Below, piece by piece: positions 1 to 7,153 of a stretch of 64,000 nt of DNA. The position numbers were made by a program, and so were the translations under genes. The notes under the pieces were generated by a model. It saw only the letters and a program-made list of their open reading frames with translations, did no database searches and had not been told where the DNA came from. Location of the stretch: positions 868,001-932,000 of the forward strand of contig NZ_CP114905.1 of the NCBI RefSeq assembly GCF_027497195.1, given 5' to 3'. Source of the DNA: Streptomyces sp. WMMC500 (GTDB lineage: Bacteria > Actinomycetota > Actinomycetes > Streptomycetales > Streptomycetaceae). Within the stretch, counting starts at the first letter, position 1. Each line of letters begins with the position of its first letter.

Positions 1-164
1 GGGTCGTGGAGCCGGGCGAAGCCGCGTACTCGACCCTCGCGCGGCTCAAGGACGGCACCTTCGGGCTGCTCTACGAGAGCGGCCCGTACCGCACGATCAC
101 CTTCGCCCGCTTCGACGACGCCTGGCTCGGCGCCGACTGCCGCGGGCGGCCCTCCGGCCGCTGA
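1..164 (+). CDS. Exo-alpha-sialidase, C-terminal end only (cut by window edge)
   Basis: Only the last 53 residues are inside the window; the frame is fixed by the TGA at the end. They read AAYSTLARLKDG, then GLLYESG and FARF, which is the closing strand of the six-bladed beta-propeller of GH33 (BNR/Asp-box) sialidases. In that family the Tyr of the YS.L segment is the catalytic nucleophile (family knowledge). Sialidases release terminal sialic acid from glycoconjugates outside the cell. The gene is followed by a GntR regulator and by nanK and nanE, so released sialic acid can plausibly be taken up and degraded. Signal peptide and Asp boxes lie outside the window and cannot be checked. Confidence 0.8.
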   Translation, partial: VVEPGEAAYSTLARLKDGTFGLLYESGPYRTITFARFDDAWLGADCRGRPSGR

Positions 165-216
165 GCCACGACGCGCGGCGGCGGAACGCCGCGGCGGGAC
201 GCGACGGCCCCGGAGG

Positions 217-963
217 TCAGCCGGCCGAAGCGCGCCCGCCTGCGCCGTCGCCGGCGCGGCCGGCCGCGAGGCGGCGGCGTACGGGGGCGTAGTGCGCCGT
301 GACGGCCCGGGTGAAGGCGGCCGGGTCGCCGCGGCGGGCGGCGTCCACGATGTCCGCGTGCGCGGCCGTGGTCTCCGCCCGGTCCTCGCGCGTGGCCATC
401 TGCAACTGCGGCGCGACGATGGCGTACACCTCCCAGAAGGCCATCGAGAGCTGCCCCATCAGCTCGTTGCCCAGCGGCTCGGCGAGCAGCGCGTGGAAGG
501 CCCGGTCCGCCGCCACGAAGTCCTCCTCGGCGCCGCCGGCGTCCGCGCGCATCCTCTCCACCAGCGCGTCCAGCGCGTCGAGGCGGTCGCCGTCGAGCCG
601 GGCCACGATCCGCTCCGCCATGCCGCGTTCGAACAGCTCGCGCACGTCCACCAGATCGGTCATCACGTGCACGTCGCTCTCCGCGCCGAGCAGCCCGCGG
701 AACGCGAGGCTCTCCACGAGCGCCGACAGGCTCAGCCGGCCGACGTACGTGCCGTGCCCGTGCCGTACGTCGACGATGTCGAGGGCGTGGAGGGTCTTGA
801 CCGCCTCGCGGACGCTGGAGCGGCTGGCGCCCAGGGCGGCGCACAGGTCGCTCTCGGTGGGCAGCGGATCGCCGGGGCGCAGCTTGTTCGCGAGGATGTA
901 GCGCTTGATGGCTTCGGTGACCTCCAGCCGCAGCAGCGACCTGCCGGCACGGGCTTCGCTCAT
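217..963 (-). CDS. GntR-family (FadR subfamily, FCD domain) transcriptional regulator, probable sialic acid regulator
   Basis: 248 residues. Residues about 10-75 form a GntR winged helix (YILANKLRPGDPLPTESDL, then SRSSVREAVKTL and the wing HGHGTYVG). The remainder is a helical FCD ligand domain with an Asp/Arg-rich start (DVRELFERGMAERI) of the kind that binds small organic acids, usually through a metal. It is divergent from nanK-nanE across 181 bp, the usual arrangement of a repressor and its target. Known FCD regulators of sialic acid genes (NanR) have the same architecture, but the ligand here is inferred from context only. The likely operator is discussed at 1024-1044. Family call secure, ligand uncertain. 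Confidence 0.85.
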   Translation of the reverse strand: MSEARAGRSLLRLEVTEAIKRYILANKLRPGDPLPTESDLCAALGASRSSVREAVKTLHALDIVDVRHGHGTYVGRLSLSALVESLAFRGLLGAESDVHVMTDLVDVRELFERGMAERIVARLDGDRLDALDALVERMRADAGGAEEDFVAADRAFHALLAEPLGNELMGQLSMAFWEVYAIVAPQLQMATREDRAETTAAHADIVDAARRGDPAAFTRAVTAHYAPVRRRLAAGRAGDGAGGRASAG

Positions 964-980
964 GCGCGTACTCCCGCCTC

Positions 981-1009
981 TTGACCCACTCCGACCCCCG
1001 GGCTACGGT
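981..1009 (+). promoter_or_regulatory. Candidate promoter of the nanK-nanE operon
   Basis: TTGACC at 981-986, a 17-bp spacer and TACGGT at 1004-1009 match the Streptomyces vegetative promoter pattern (TTGAC-N17/18-TAnnnT). Transcription would start near 1016, about 130 bp before the nanK ATG, leaving room for the heptamer repeats and the leader ORF. Inferred from pattern only. Confidence 0.5.
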
Positions 1010-1023
1010 CACACGCTATCAGG

Positions 1024-1044
1024 CATCGGACATCAGACATCCAA
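1024..1044 (+). promoter_or_regulatory. Three tandem heptamers, candidate operator for the GntR regulator
   Basis: CATCGGA, CATCAGA and CATCCAA lie head to tail with a strict 7-bp period, just downstream of the predicted nanK start site and between the divergent regulator and nan genes. E. coli NanR also binds short tandem repeats (of GGTATA), so a repeat-type operator is plausible for a regulator of this class. Binding is inferred. Confidence 0.35.
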
Positions 1045-1109
1045 CCTCCGATCTCGCCATCTGCCCCTGTCCCCGCATTCGTTGACGTTCCGTACGTACC
1101 GGAGGACGC

Positions 1110-1148
1110 GTGCCCAGCCGCAACCGAACCGCCGCCCGGCCGCGATGA
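1110..1148 (+). CDS. 12-residue Arg-rich leader ORF coupled to nanK
   Basis: A GTG at 1110 follows a perfect Shine-Dalgarno core (GGAGG at 1101-1105). It opens a 12-codon frame (VPSRNRTAARPR) whose TGA at 1146-1148 overlaps the nanK ATG as ATGA. The nanK start itself has no Shine-Dalgarno sequence, and GTG 1110 is out of the nanK frame. This looks like a leader peptide whose translation delivers ribosomes to nanK by termination-reinitiation. Whether the Arg-rich peptide senses anything is unknown. The alternative is a chance short frame, with nanK starting elsewhere. Confidence 0.4.
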   Translation: MPSRNRTAARPR

Positions 1149-2095
1149 CCGTCGTCGCCGCGCTCGACATCGGCGGGACGAAGACCGCCGCCGCCCTGGT
1201 CGACGGCGAGGGGCGGCTGCTGCGCCGCCGGACCGCGCCCACGCCGGCCGCCGCCGGACCCGGGGCGGTCCTCGACGCCGCGGCGGCGGCCGTCGCCGAA
1301 CTCGCCGCGGCGGGCGGCCCGTACGCGGCCGTGGGCGTCGGCAGCGCCGGCGTGATCGACGCGGCGGCCGGCACCGTGCTCTCCGCCACCGCGGCGCTGC
1401 CGGGGTGGGCGGGCACCGCGCTCCGCGACGAACTGGGCCGCCGCCTCGGCGTGCCCGTCGCCGTCGACAACGACGTGCACGCGCACGCGCTCGGCGAGAC
1501 CTGGCGGGGCGCGGCGGCCGGCCGCACGCACGTCCTGCTCGTCGCCGCGGGCACCGGCATCGGCGGCTCGCTGATCCTCGGCGGCCGGGTCCACCGGGGC
1601 GCCCACTCCGCGGCGGGGCACCTGGGCCACGTCCCGGTCCCGGCCGCGGCGGGCCGGCCGTGCGCCTGCGGCGGTACGGGGCACGCGGAGGGCGTGGCGG
1701 CGGGGCCGGCGATGGTAAGGGAGTACCGCCGCCGCGCCGGGGAGCCGGCGGGGGGCGGACCGGAGGCGGTCACGGAGCCCGCGGCGGTCACCGGGCTGGC
1801 GGCGGTCGCGGAGCGGGCCGCGGCGGGGGACGCGGTGGCGTCGGCGGTGCTGGCAGAGGGCGCCGTGGCGCTGGGCGAGGCCGTGGGGGGACTGATCAAC
1901 GCGCTCGACCCCGAACTGGTCCTCGTCACCGGCGGCGTGAGCCGTTGCGGCCCGGCCTGGTGGCGCCCGCTGCGGGCGGCGATCGCCGCGACGACGCTGC
2001 CCCTGCTGTCGGACGTCCCGGTCGCGCCGGGCACCCCGGGGGACGACGCGGCGCTGCTCGGCGCCGCGCGGCTGGCGCTGGGGGCGCTCGCGTGA
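1145..2095 (+). CDS. nanK: ROK-family sugar kinase, probable N-acetylmannosamine kinase
   Basis: 316 residues. The N-terminal phosphate loop ALDIGGTKTAAAL, the catalytic DND segment (VAVDNDVHAHALGE), GTGIGGSLI and the zinc region GRPCACGGTGHAEG define a ROK kinase. It would phosphorylate N-acetylmannosamine with ATP in the cytoplasm; the substrate is inferred from the nanE gene that follows with a GTGA overlap. The usual zinc motif is CxCGxxGC, but here the third Cys is His (CACGGTGH), a conservative ligand change. ATG 1145 was chosen because the DIGGT motif should begin within about 10 residues of the start. The frame stays open upstream, but that segment is not conserved in character. NanA-type lyase is not in the window. 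Confidence 0.8.
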   Translation: MTVVAALDIGGTKTAAALVDGEGRLLRRRTAPTPAAAGPGAVLDAAAAAVAELAAAGGPYAAVGVGSAGVIDAAAGTVLSATAALPGWAGTALRDELGRRLGVPVAVDNDVHAHALGETWRGAAAGRTHVLLVAAGTGIGGSLILGGRVHRGAHSAAGHLGHVPVPAAAGRPCACGGTGHAEGVAAGPAMVREYRRRAGEPAGGGPEAVTEPAAVTGLAAVAERAAAGDAVASAVLAEGAVALGEAVGGLINALDPELVLVTGGVSRCGPAWWRPLRAAIAATTLPLLSDVPVAPGTPGDDAALLGAARLALGALA

Positions 2096-2829
2096 CCGCG
2101 CGGGCGGACGGCCCCGGCGGCGGCCGGGGCAGGGCCCTTCCCGGCGGGCTGCGCGGGCGGTTGGTGGTCTCCTGCCAGGCGTATCCCGGTGAGCCCCTGC
2201 GCGATCCCGGCACCATGCGCCGCATGGCGCTGGCCGTACTCGACGGCGGGGCCGCGGGCATCCGCGCGCAGGGGCTCGCGGACCTGCGCGCGATCCGGGC
2301 CGCGACCGACGCGCCGCTGATCGGGCTGTGGAAGGACGGGGACCGCGGTGTCGTCATCACGCCCACGGCCGCGCACGCGCGGGCGGTCGCGGAGACCGGC
2401 GCGGACGTCGTCGCCGTCGACGCCACGGACCGCCCGCGGCCGGACGGCCGGGACGTGGCGGAGTCGTTCGAGGCGGTGCACCGGGCGGGCAGGCTCGTGA
2501 TGGCGGACGTCGCGACGTTCGACGAGGGGCTGCGGGCCGCGGAGCTGGGCGCCGACCTGATCGGCACCACGCTCTCCGGCTACACCGACCGCTCCCCCGC
2601 CCCCGGCCCGGGTCCGGACCTCGGCCTGGTCGAGCGGCTGGCGGCGGCGGTGCCGGTGCCGGTCCTCGCGGAGGGCCGGATCGGCACACCCGCCGAGGCG
2701 GCGGAGGCGCTGGCGCGCGGCGCGTACGCCGTGGTCGTCGGCACGGCGATCACCCATCCGACGACGCTCACCCGCCGCTTCGCCACCGCGCTCGACGCCC
2801 CGGGCCGGGTTCCGAAGAGCGACAGATGA
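2092..2829 (+). CDS. nanE: N-acetylmannosamine-6-phosphate 2-epimerase
   Basis: 245 residues, a TIM barrel of NanE type that converts ManNAc-6-P to GlcNAc-6-P, the third step of sialic acid catabolism. Recognisable segments are LVVSCQAYPGEPLRDP, the catalytic Lys in GLWKDG (K81), DATDRPRP and the catalytic Glu in VLAEGRIGTP (E194). The C-terminal phosphate site reads AYAVVVGTAITHP. GTG 2092 overlaps the nanK stop (GTGA), so the two are translationally coupled and co-transcribed. The first 20 or so residues are Gly/Arg-rich and extra relative to the family, so an internal start cannot be excluded. Confidence 0.92.
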   Translation: MTARADGPGGGRGRALPGGLRGRLVVSCQAYPGEPLRDPGTMRRMALAVLDGGAAGIRAQGLADLRAIRAATDAPLIGLWKDGDRGVVITPTAAHARAVAETGADVVAVDATDRPRPDGRDVAESFEAVHRAGRLVMADVATFDEGLRAAELGADLIGTTLSGYTDRSPAPGPGPDLGLVERLAAAVPVPVLAEGRIGTPAEAAEALARGAYAVVVGTAITHPTTLTRRFATALDAPGRVPKSDR

Positions 2830-2861
2830 CAACTGACGGATATCAGACGACTGTCAGCGGA

Positions 2862-2898
2862 CCGGGCGCCCTGCCGCACCCCGGCGGCGGGCGCCCGG
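2862..2898. terminator. Hairpin between converging nanE and lamin-tail gene
   Basis: CCGGGCGCCC (2862-2871) and GGGCGCCCGG (2889-2898) are perfect 10-bp arms around a 17-nt loop, placed between two convergent genes. No U-tract follows, as is usual in Streptomyces terminators. Confidence 0.5.
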
Positions 2899-2911
2899 CG
2901 CCTCCCCCTCC

Positions 2912-3409
2912 TCAGCCGTGGTACGTGATGTAGCCGTTTCCGTCCCGGTCGTTGCGGCTCTTGGTGTAGCTGTGCACGTCCGCCCTGCTGCCGTTCCACT
3001 TGACCAGGTAGATCGTGTCCTTGTCGTTGTTCCACACGAAGTTGCAGTTGTCGCGGTAGACGACGTTGCCCGCGTCGGAGTCGCGGCCGTTCCCGCCGCG
3101 CAGCTTCACCTGGTCGCCGGGCTGCAGGCGGTGGTCGGCGGGGAACTTGAAGCGGTTGCCCGCGGCGTCCTTGACGACCCATCCCTTCAGGTTCACGGTC
3201 CGGTTCGACGAGTAGTTCTTGATCGCGAGGTACTCCTTGTGGGTGTTCCCGCCGGAGCATCTGTTGGAGTCCCGGCCGGGTGCGTCGTACTGGATGCCGC
3301 GTACCTTCAGCGGTGAGCTGTACTCGGCGGCCTGCGCCGGAGTGACGGCAAGCATCGTCAGCGCGCCGCCGGCGGCGGCGATGGCGGTGACGGTCACGTG
3401 GTTGCGCAT
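2912..3409 (-). CDS. Secreted lamin-tail-domain (LTD) protein
   Basis: 165 residues. Residues 1-27 are a Sec signal peptide (hydrophobic stretch ending in TPAQAAEY, AxA cleavage). The rest is a single LTD immunoglobulin-like domain: KEYLAIKNYSSNRTVNLKGWVVKD, split by the typical GW, then FKFPADHRLQPGDQVKLRGG and WNNDKDTIYLVKWNG. LTD domains in secreted bacterial proteins are thought to bind DNA or carbohydrate, or to tether nucleases and hydrolases; none is fused here. Two Cys could form one disulfide. The gene stands alone and has no obvious operon partner. Specific role unknown. Confidence 0.85.
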   Translation of the reverse strand: MRNHVTVTAIAAAGGALTMLAVTPAQAAEYSSPLKVRGIQYDAPGRDSNRCSGGNTHKEYLAIKNYSSNRTVNLKGWVVKDAAGNRFKFPADHRLQPGDQVKLRGGNGRDSDAGNVVYRDNCNFVWNNDKDTIYLVKWNGSRADVHSYTKSRNDRDGNGYITYHG

Positions 3410-3592
3410 GTGAGTGAACCCCCCATGTCTCGATTCGGCAGGAGGTTATGCGCGTAGCACCGCACGGCGGGCGTGCCGGGAGGGTGTCGGGAACGGCCTG
3501 TTCGGCCCTTGTGCCGGCGGCCACCGTGGCCGGCTCGCGGGCGGCCGGCTCCGACCGCCGCCCGCCGCGGCCGGTACGTCCCGGCGGCGCCC
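3410..3592. other. Intergenic segment, nothing firm
   Basis: This 183-bp stretch lies upstream of the lamin-tail gene (minus strand) and downstream of the PNPOx gene. It should hold the lamin-tail promoter, but I see no clear -10/-35 pair or repeat. Confidence 0.4.
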
Positions 3593-4114
3593 CTACGCCA
3601 CGCCCAGTTCGGCGGCGTCCGGCGCGAAGACCGTCATCCAGTGCGGGCGGAGCCGGTAGAAGACGACCTCGTCGTCCCAGCGGAAGGCGTTCTCGCCGTA
3701 GAAGTCCTTGAAGTACGCGAGGAGTTCCGGCCATTCGGGGTCCGGCTCCCCGTTCTCGGGGTTGAGGGCGATCGCGTCGCCGTGGGCGAACACGCCGAGT
3801 TCCTCGCCGCGCATGTGCGCCACGCTGGCCGCGGGGCGGGCGGCGAGGTGGCGGGCTTTGGCCGCGGTGCGCGCGGTGCCGAAGTACCAGGTGCCGTGGA
3901 GGAAGTGGCCGTCGGCGCCGCTGATGCGGGGTTCGCCCTTGGCCGTCACGGTGGACAGGGCGAGGGTGCGCATGCCGGTGAGGACGCGGGTGAGCTGTTC
4001 GGCGGTCAGCGTCCGGTCGGTGTTGATGATGGAGCGGAGGTGGCCGGTGGAACGGGCCAGGGAGGTGTCGAGCAGTTCCTGGAGCCGCCGCAGTTCTTCG
4101 GGGGTTTCGCGCAT
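3593..4114 (-). CDS. Pyridoxamine 5'-phosphate oxidase-fold (split beta-barrel) protein
   Basis: 173 residues. Residues about 30-165 form a split-barrel flavin/F420-binding fold: LSTVTAKGEPRISGADGHFLHGTWYFGT, then KARHLAARPAASVAHMRGEELGVFAHGDAIAL. The substrate is not evident; such proteins reduce small molecules or bind FMN, F420 or haem. It is divergent from the ECF41-like sigma gene, and ECF41 sigma factors usually sit beside small redox enzymes, so co-regulation is plausible. A TACCGT box ends 6 nt before the ATG and there is no Shine-Dalgarno sequence, which suggests a leaderless mRNA. Confidence 0.75.
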   Translation of the reverse strand: MRETPEELRRLQELLDTSLARSTGHLRSIINTDRTLTAEQLTRVLTGMRTLALSTVTAKGEPRISGADGHFLHGTWYFGTARTAAKARHLAARPAASVAHMRGEELGVFAHGDAIALNPENGEPDPEWPELLAYFKDFYGENAFRWDDEVVFYRLRPHWMTVFAPDAAELGVA

Positions 4115-4297
4115 CCGGCCACGGTAGCGGTGCCGGTCTCGGGCAGGCGGGGTACGGGGCCGGGGGGCGCGTGTACCGGGGGGCGGATCCGGCGCGGGCG
4201 CCGGCGGGCGCGGCCGGGTCTCGTCACGTGCTCGTCACATCGGTGTGATCTCGCGGGTCAGATACATGAAGGGCAGCGGGAGAGGACCGGAGCACTG

Positions 4298-5254
4298 ATG
4301 AGTGGACACGACTGGCCGGCGGAGCGGTTCCGGGCGGACCGGCCCCGGTTGCGCGCGTTGGCCTACCGGATGCTCGGTTCGGTCCCGGAGGCCGACGACG
4401 CGGTCCGGGACGCGCGGATCCGGCTCAACAGGCCGGACGGCGAGGTGGCGCACCTCGGCGGCTGGCTCACGATGAGCGTCGCCCGGGTGTCGCTGAACAT
4501 GCTGCAGTCCCGCAGGTCCCGGGGGGAGGCGCCGGCGGGCGGGGCGGATGCGGCGGCTGCCCTGGATCCCCCGGACGCAGCCGATCCGCAGGACGAGTCG
4601 CCGCCGGACGATCCGGAGGAGGAGGCGGCCATCGCCGACTCGGTGGGGTTGGCGTTGCTGGTCGTCCTGGACTCGCTGACGCCGGCCGAGCGGCTGGCGT
4701 TCGTGCTGCACGACATGTTCGCGGTGCCGGTCGAGGAGATCGCGGCCATAGTCGACCGCTCCCCCACCGCGGCCCGGCAGCTCGCCGACCGGGCGCGGAG
4801 CCGGGTGCAGGGGGCGGGGCCCGCGGTGGGCCCGGGTGAGGGTTGCGGCGGGTACGAGGCCGCCTGCGCCGGCGCGTCGGACACGTCGGATCTGGCGACG
4901 GCCTTTCTCGCCGCGTCCCGGGAGGGGAACTTCGAGGCGCTGCTGGCGATGCTGGCCCCGGACATCGTGCTGCGCACGGACGCCGCGGCGATGCGCATGA
5001 GCCTGGAGGCCACGCTGCGCGGCCGGAATCCGATCACGGACGTCCCGGAGATCCGCGGGGCGGACGCCGTGACGCGCGTGTTCGCGGGGCGGACGTGGAA
5101 TCCGACTCCGGCGCTGATCGACGGTGCGGCCGGGCTGGTGTGGGTCGCGCAGGGGCGCCCGCACGTGGCCTTCTGCTTCGCCACGGAGAAGGGCAGGATC
5201 ACGGCGATCGACGTCAGGGCCGATCTCGACGGTCTCGGCATCGTCTTCGAGTAG
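4298..5254 (+). CDS. ECF41-like RNA polymerase sigma factor with SnoaL-like C-terminal domain
   Basis: 318 residues. Sigma-2 region: LRALAYRMLGSVPEADDAV, followed by LGGWLTMSVARVSLNMLQSRR. Sigma-4 region: LTPAERLAFVLHDMFAVPVEEIAAIV. After residue about 195 comes a SnoaL/NTF2-like domain (TAFLAASREGNFEALLAMLAPDIVLRTD ending GLGIVFE), which in the ECF41 group controls sigma activity in place of an anti-sigma factor. The sigma-2 helix is degenerate (DARIR where the group usually has EAWLR), and the usual linker motifs are not obvious. ATG 4298 follows AGGA at suitable spacing. A divergent PNPOx-fold gene and a methyltransferase gene flank it. Confidence 0.85.
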   Translation: MSGHDWPAERFRADRPRLRALAYRMLGSVPEADDAVRDARIRLNRPDGEVAHLGGWLTMSVARVSLNMLQSRRSRGEAPAGGADAAAALDPPDAADPQDESPPDDPEEEAAIADSVGLALLVVLDSLTPAERLAFVLHDMFAVPVEEIAAIVDRSPTAARQLADRARSRVQGAGPAVGPGEGCGGYEAACAGASDTSDLATAFLAASREGNFEALLAMLAPDIVLRTDAAAMRMSLEATLRGRNPITDVPEIRGADAVTRVFAGRTWNPTPALIDGAAGLVWVAQGRPHVAFCFATEKGRITAIDVRADLDGLGIVFE

Positions 5255-5326
5255 GCGTCCGGCGGCCGGGCGGCGGTAGCAGGAATCTGCAGGTGACGGC
5301 GCCTGTCAAGCCACTCAAGGGTGACC

Positions 5327-5332
5327 TAGGGT
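5327..5332 (+). promoter_or_regulatory. -10 box of a leaderless promoter for the PhzM-like methyltransferase
   Basis: TAGGGT lies 6 nt before the ATG at 5339 and the gene has no Shine-Dalgarno sequence, the classic actinobacterial leaderless arrangement. At a 17-bp spacer the -35 position (5304-5309, TGTCAA) is weak. Confidence 0.5.
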
Positions 5333-5338
5333 GTGCGC

Positions 5339-6346
5339 ATGGACGAATCTACCGATCTCACCGAGCAGTTGATTGATTTATCGGTCGGCTATCTGCGGTC
5401 CGCCGCGTTGCACGCCGCCGCCCACTGGCGGCTCGCCGATCTGCTGGCCGACGGTCCGCGCAGCGCGGAGGACATGGCGGCGGAGGCGGGGCTCCACGGG
5501 CCGCATCTGGCGCGGCTGTTGCGTTTCCTGGCGGGGCACGGGGTGTTCCGGCAGGAGGAGGACGGCCGGTTTGCGCTGACGCCGCTGGCGGAGTTGCTGC
5601 GTGAGGACGTGCCGGGGTCGATGCGCGCGTACGTGGACGTGCACGGCAACGACATCTTCTGGCGGTCGGCGGCGGGGCTGAGCGACGCGCTGCGCACCGG
5701 CGGGAACCCGTTCGAGGAACAGTTCGGGATGCCCTTCTACAAGTACCTGTTCGCCCACCGTGAGCTGGGTGCGCAGTTCGACACGAGCATGGCGTCGTTC
5801 TCGGAGGCGCTGAGCGATCAGGTCGCCGCGGCGTACGACTTCGGTGCGGCGCGCACGGTGGTGGATGTCGGCGGCGGTCGCGGCGGGCAGTTGCGGGCGA
5901 TTCTCCGGCGTAACGCGCACCTCGAGGGCACGCTGCTGGATCTGGAGCCGGTGGTGGCGGGGCACGTGCTCGACGTGCCGGAGCTGTCTGGTCGGTGGCG
6001 CGCGGTCGGCGGCGACTTCTTCTCGGCGGTGCCGGAGGGCGGCGACGTCTACATCCTCAAGCACGTGCTGGCGAGCTGGCCGGACGAGCAGTGTGTGCAG
6101 ATCCTGGAGGGGTGCCGGCGGGCCATGCCGGACGACGGGCGGCTGCTCATGGTCAACGCGCTGGTGCCGGAGGGGAACGAGCCGCATCCGAGCAAGGTCG
6201 TGGACATGACGATGCTCACGGTGCTGAACGGCAAGGGCAGGACGCAGGCGGAGTACGAGGAGCTGATGCGCAAGGCGGGGCTGGCGCCGGGGCAGGTGCT
6301 GCACGTCTCGCCGCACGCCGCGATCATCGAGGCGGCGAAGGGCTGA
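5339..6346 (+). CDS. SAM-dependent methyltransferase of plant O-methyltransferase/PhzM type, catalytic His missing
   Basis: 335 residues. An N-terminal winged-helix dimerisation domain (YLRSAALHAAAHWRLADLL, with AGLHGPHLARLLRFLAGHG) precedes a Rossmann domain with the SAM motif VVDVGGGRGGQ (about 175-184). In O-methyltransferases the general-base His sits in a VLHDWxDE segment. Here it reads VLASWPDE, so residue 245 is Ala. As I recall, PhzM of Pseudomonas aeruginosa, which N-methylates phenazine-1-carboxylate, also lacks this His, and N-methylation needs no base. The gene faces the phz operon, so phenazine N-methylation is the leading hypothesis; a non-methylating role, as in RdmB-type hydroxylases, is the alternative. 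Confidence 0.8.
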   Translation: MDESTDLTEQLIDLSVGYLRSAALHAAAHWRLADLLADGPRSAEDMAAEAGLHGPHLARLLRFLAGHGVFRQEEDGRFALTPLAELLREDVPGSMRAYVDVHGNDIFWRSAAGLSDALRTGGNPFEEQFGMPFYKYLFAHRELGAQFDTSMASFSEALSDQVAAAYDFGAARTVVDVGGGRGGQLRAILRRNAHLEGTLLDLEPVVAGHVLDVPELSGRWRAVGGDFFSAVPEGGDVYILKHVLASWPDEQCVQILEGCRRAMPDDGRLLMVNALVPEGNEPHPSKVVDMTMLTVLNGKGRTQAEYEELMRKAGLAPGQVLHVSPHAAIIEAAKG

Positions 6347-6374
6347 GATCCGGCGGCCGCTCGACGCCGAACGG

Positions 6375-6429
6375 CGGCGCGGGCGGCCGGCGGCCCGGGA
6401 GAGTTCCGGGCCGCCGGCCGCCCGCGCCG
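6375..6429. terminator. 24-bp perfect hairpin between the methyltransferase gene and phzG
   Basis: Arms 6375-6398 and 6406-6429 are perfectly complementary over 24 bp of pure G/C around the 7-nt loop GAGAGTT. It lies between convergent genes and should stop transcription from both sides. Confidence 0.8.
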
Positions 6430-6473
6430 TTCTCCGTCGTACGGTCGCGGTGTCCCCCGGGTGCCGTGGCGGG

Positions 6474-7112
6474 CTACGGCTGGAGGCGGACGGAGGTCCA
6501 GCCGTCGCCGTTGCGGTCGTAGCGCAGCCGCAGGTGGAGCCGGTCGGGGCGGTGGGCCCAGAACTCGATGTCCTCGGGCTGCAGCCGGTAGCCGTAGAAG
6601 CGCTCGGGGCGGTCGAGGGCCTTGCCGTCCGCGCCGAGCCGTTCGGCTTCCGCGCGCAGCGCCGCCGGGTCGTCGAGCGGCTCGCTCTGCCGGGACGCCG
6701 CGGACATGGCGTGCAGCGGGATGGCCCGGGCCTGCCACAGGCTGTCCGATTCGGCGACCGGGACGGGTGCGATGGTGCCGGAGAGCTTGATCTGCTGGCC
6801 GGTCTCGCGCCAGTAGAGCAGTCCGGCGCCCCAGTTGTTCTCCTCGATCTCGCGGCCCTTGCGGCTGCTGGCGTGGCTGGTGAACAGGATGCCGCGCTCG
6901 TCGACGGCGCTGACGAGGACGATGCGCGCGGAGGGCCGGCCGCGTTTGTCGGCGGTGGCCAGCGCGAGCGCCTTGGGTTCGCGGACGCCGAGTTCCACGG
7001 CGCGGTCCAGCCAGCGCCGCAGAAGGCCCACGGGGTCGGCGGGCGGGTCGTCGTACTCGGGGAAGTCCGCGTCGCTGTCGACGGTGAGGCTTTCGAACTT
7101 GCTGGTGTGCAT
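6474..7112 (-). CDS. phzG: PhzG, FMN-dependent oxidase of phenazine biosynthesis
   Basis: 212 residues, the length of PhzG/PdxH enzymes. FMN-binding segments are recognisable: ALALATADKRGRPSARIVLV, then GILFTSHASSRKGREI, LYWRETGQQIKLSG and the C-terminal DRLHLRLRYDRNGDGW. PhzG oxidises the reduced tricycle made after PhzF/PhzB to dihydrophenazine carboxylates and is a paralogue of pyridoxamine phosphate oxidase. It is the last gene of the phzBCDEFG operon and ends at the 24-bp hairpin. The start follows AGAAAGG at good spacing. A PdxH role is less likely in this context. Confidence 0.92.
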   Translation of the reverse strand: MHTSKFESLTVDSDADFPEYDDPPADPVGLLRRWLDRAVELGVREPKALALATADKRGRPSARIVLVSAVDERGILFTSHASSRKGREIEENNWGAGLLYWRETGQQIKLSGTIAPVPVAESDSLWQARAIPLHAMSAASRQSEPLDDPAALRAEAERLGADGKALDRPERFYGYRLQPEDIEFWAHRPDRLHLRLRYDRNGDGWTSVRLQP

Positions 7113-7153
7113 CGCGTGCCTTTCTGCGGTGGCCGCCCGCCGGGCGCCCGGGG

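Noticed and set aside
3473..4297. 275-codon upstream extension of the ECF41 frame
   Set aside because: Antisense to the PNPOx gene; the sigma-2 domain begins right after ATG 4298.
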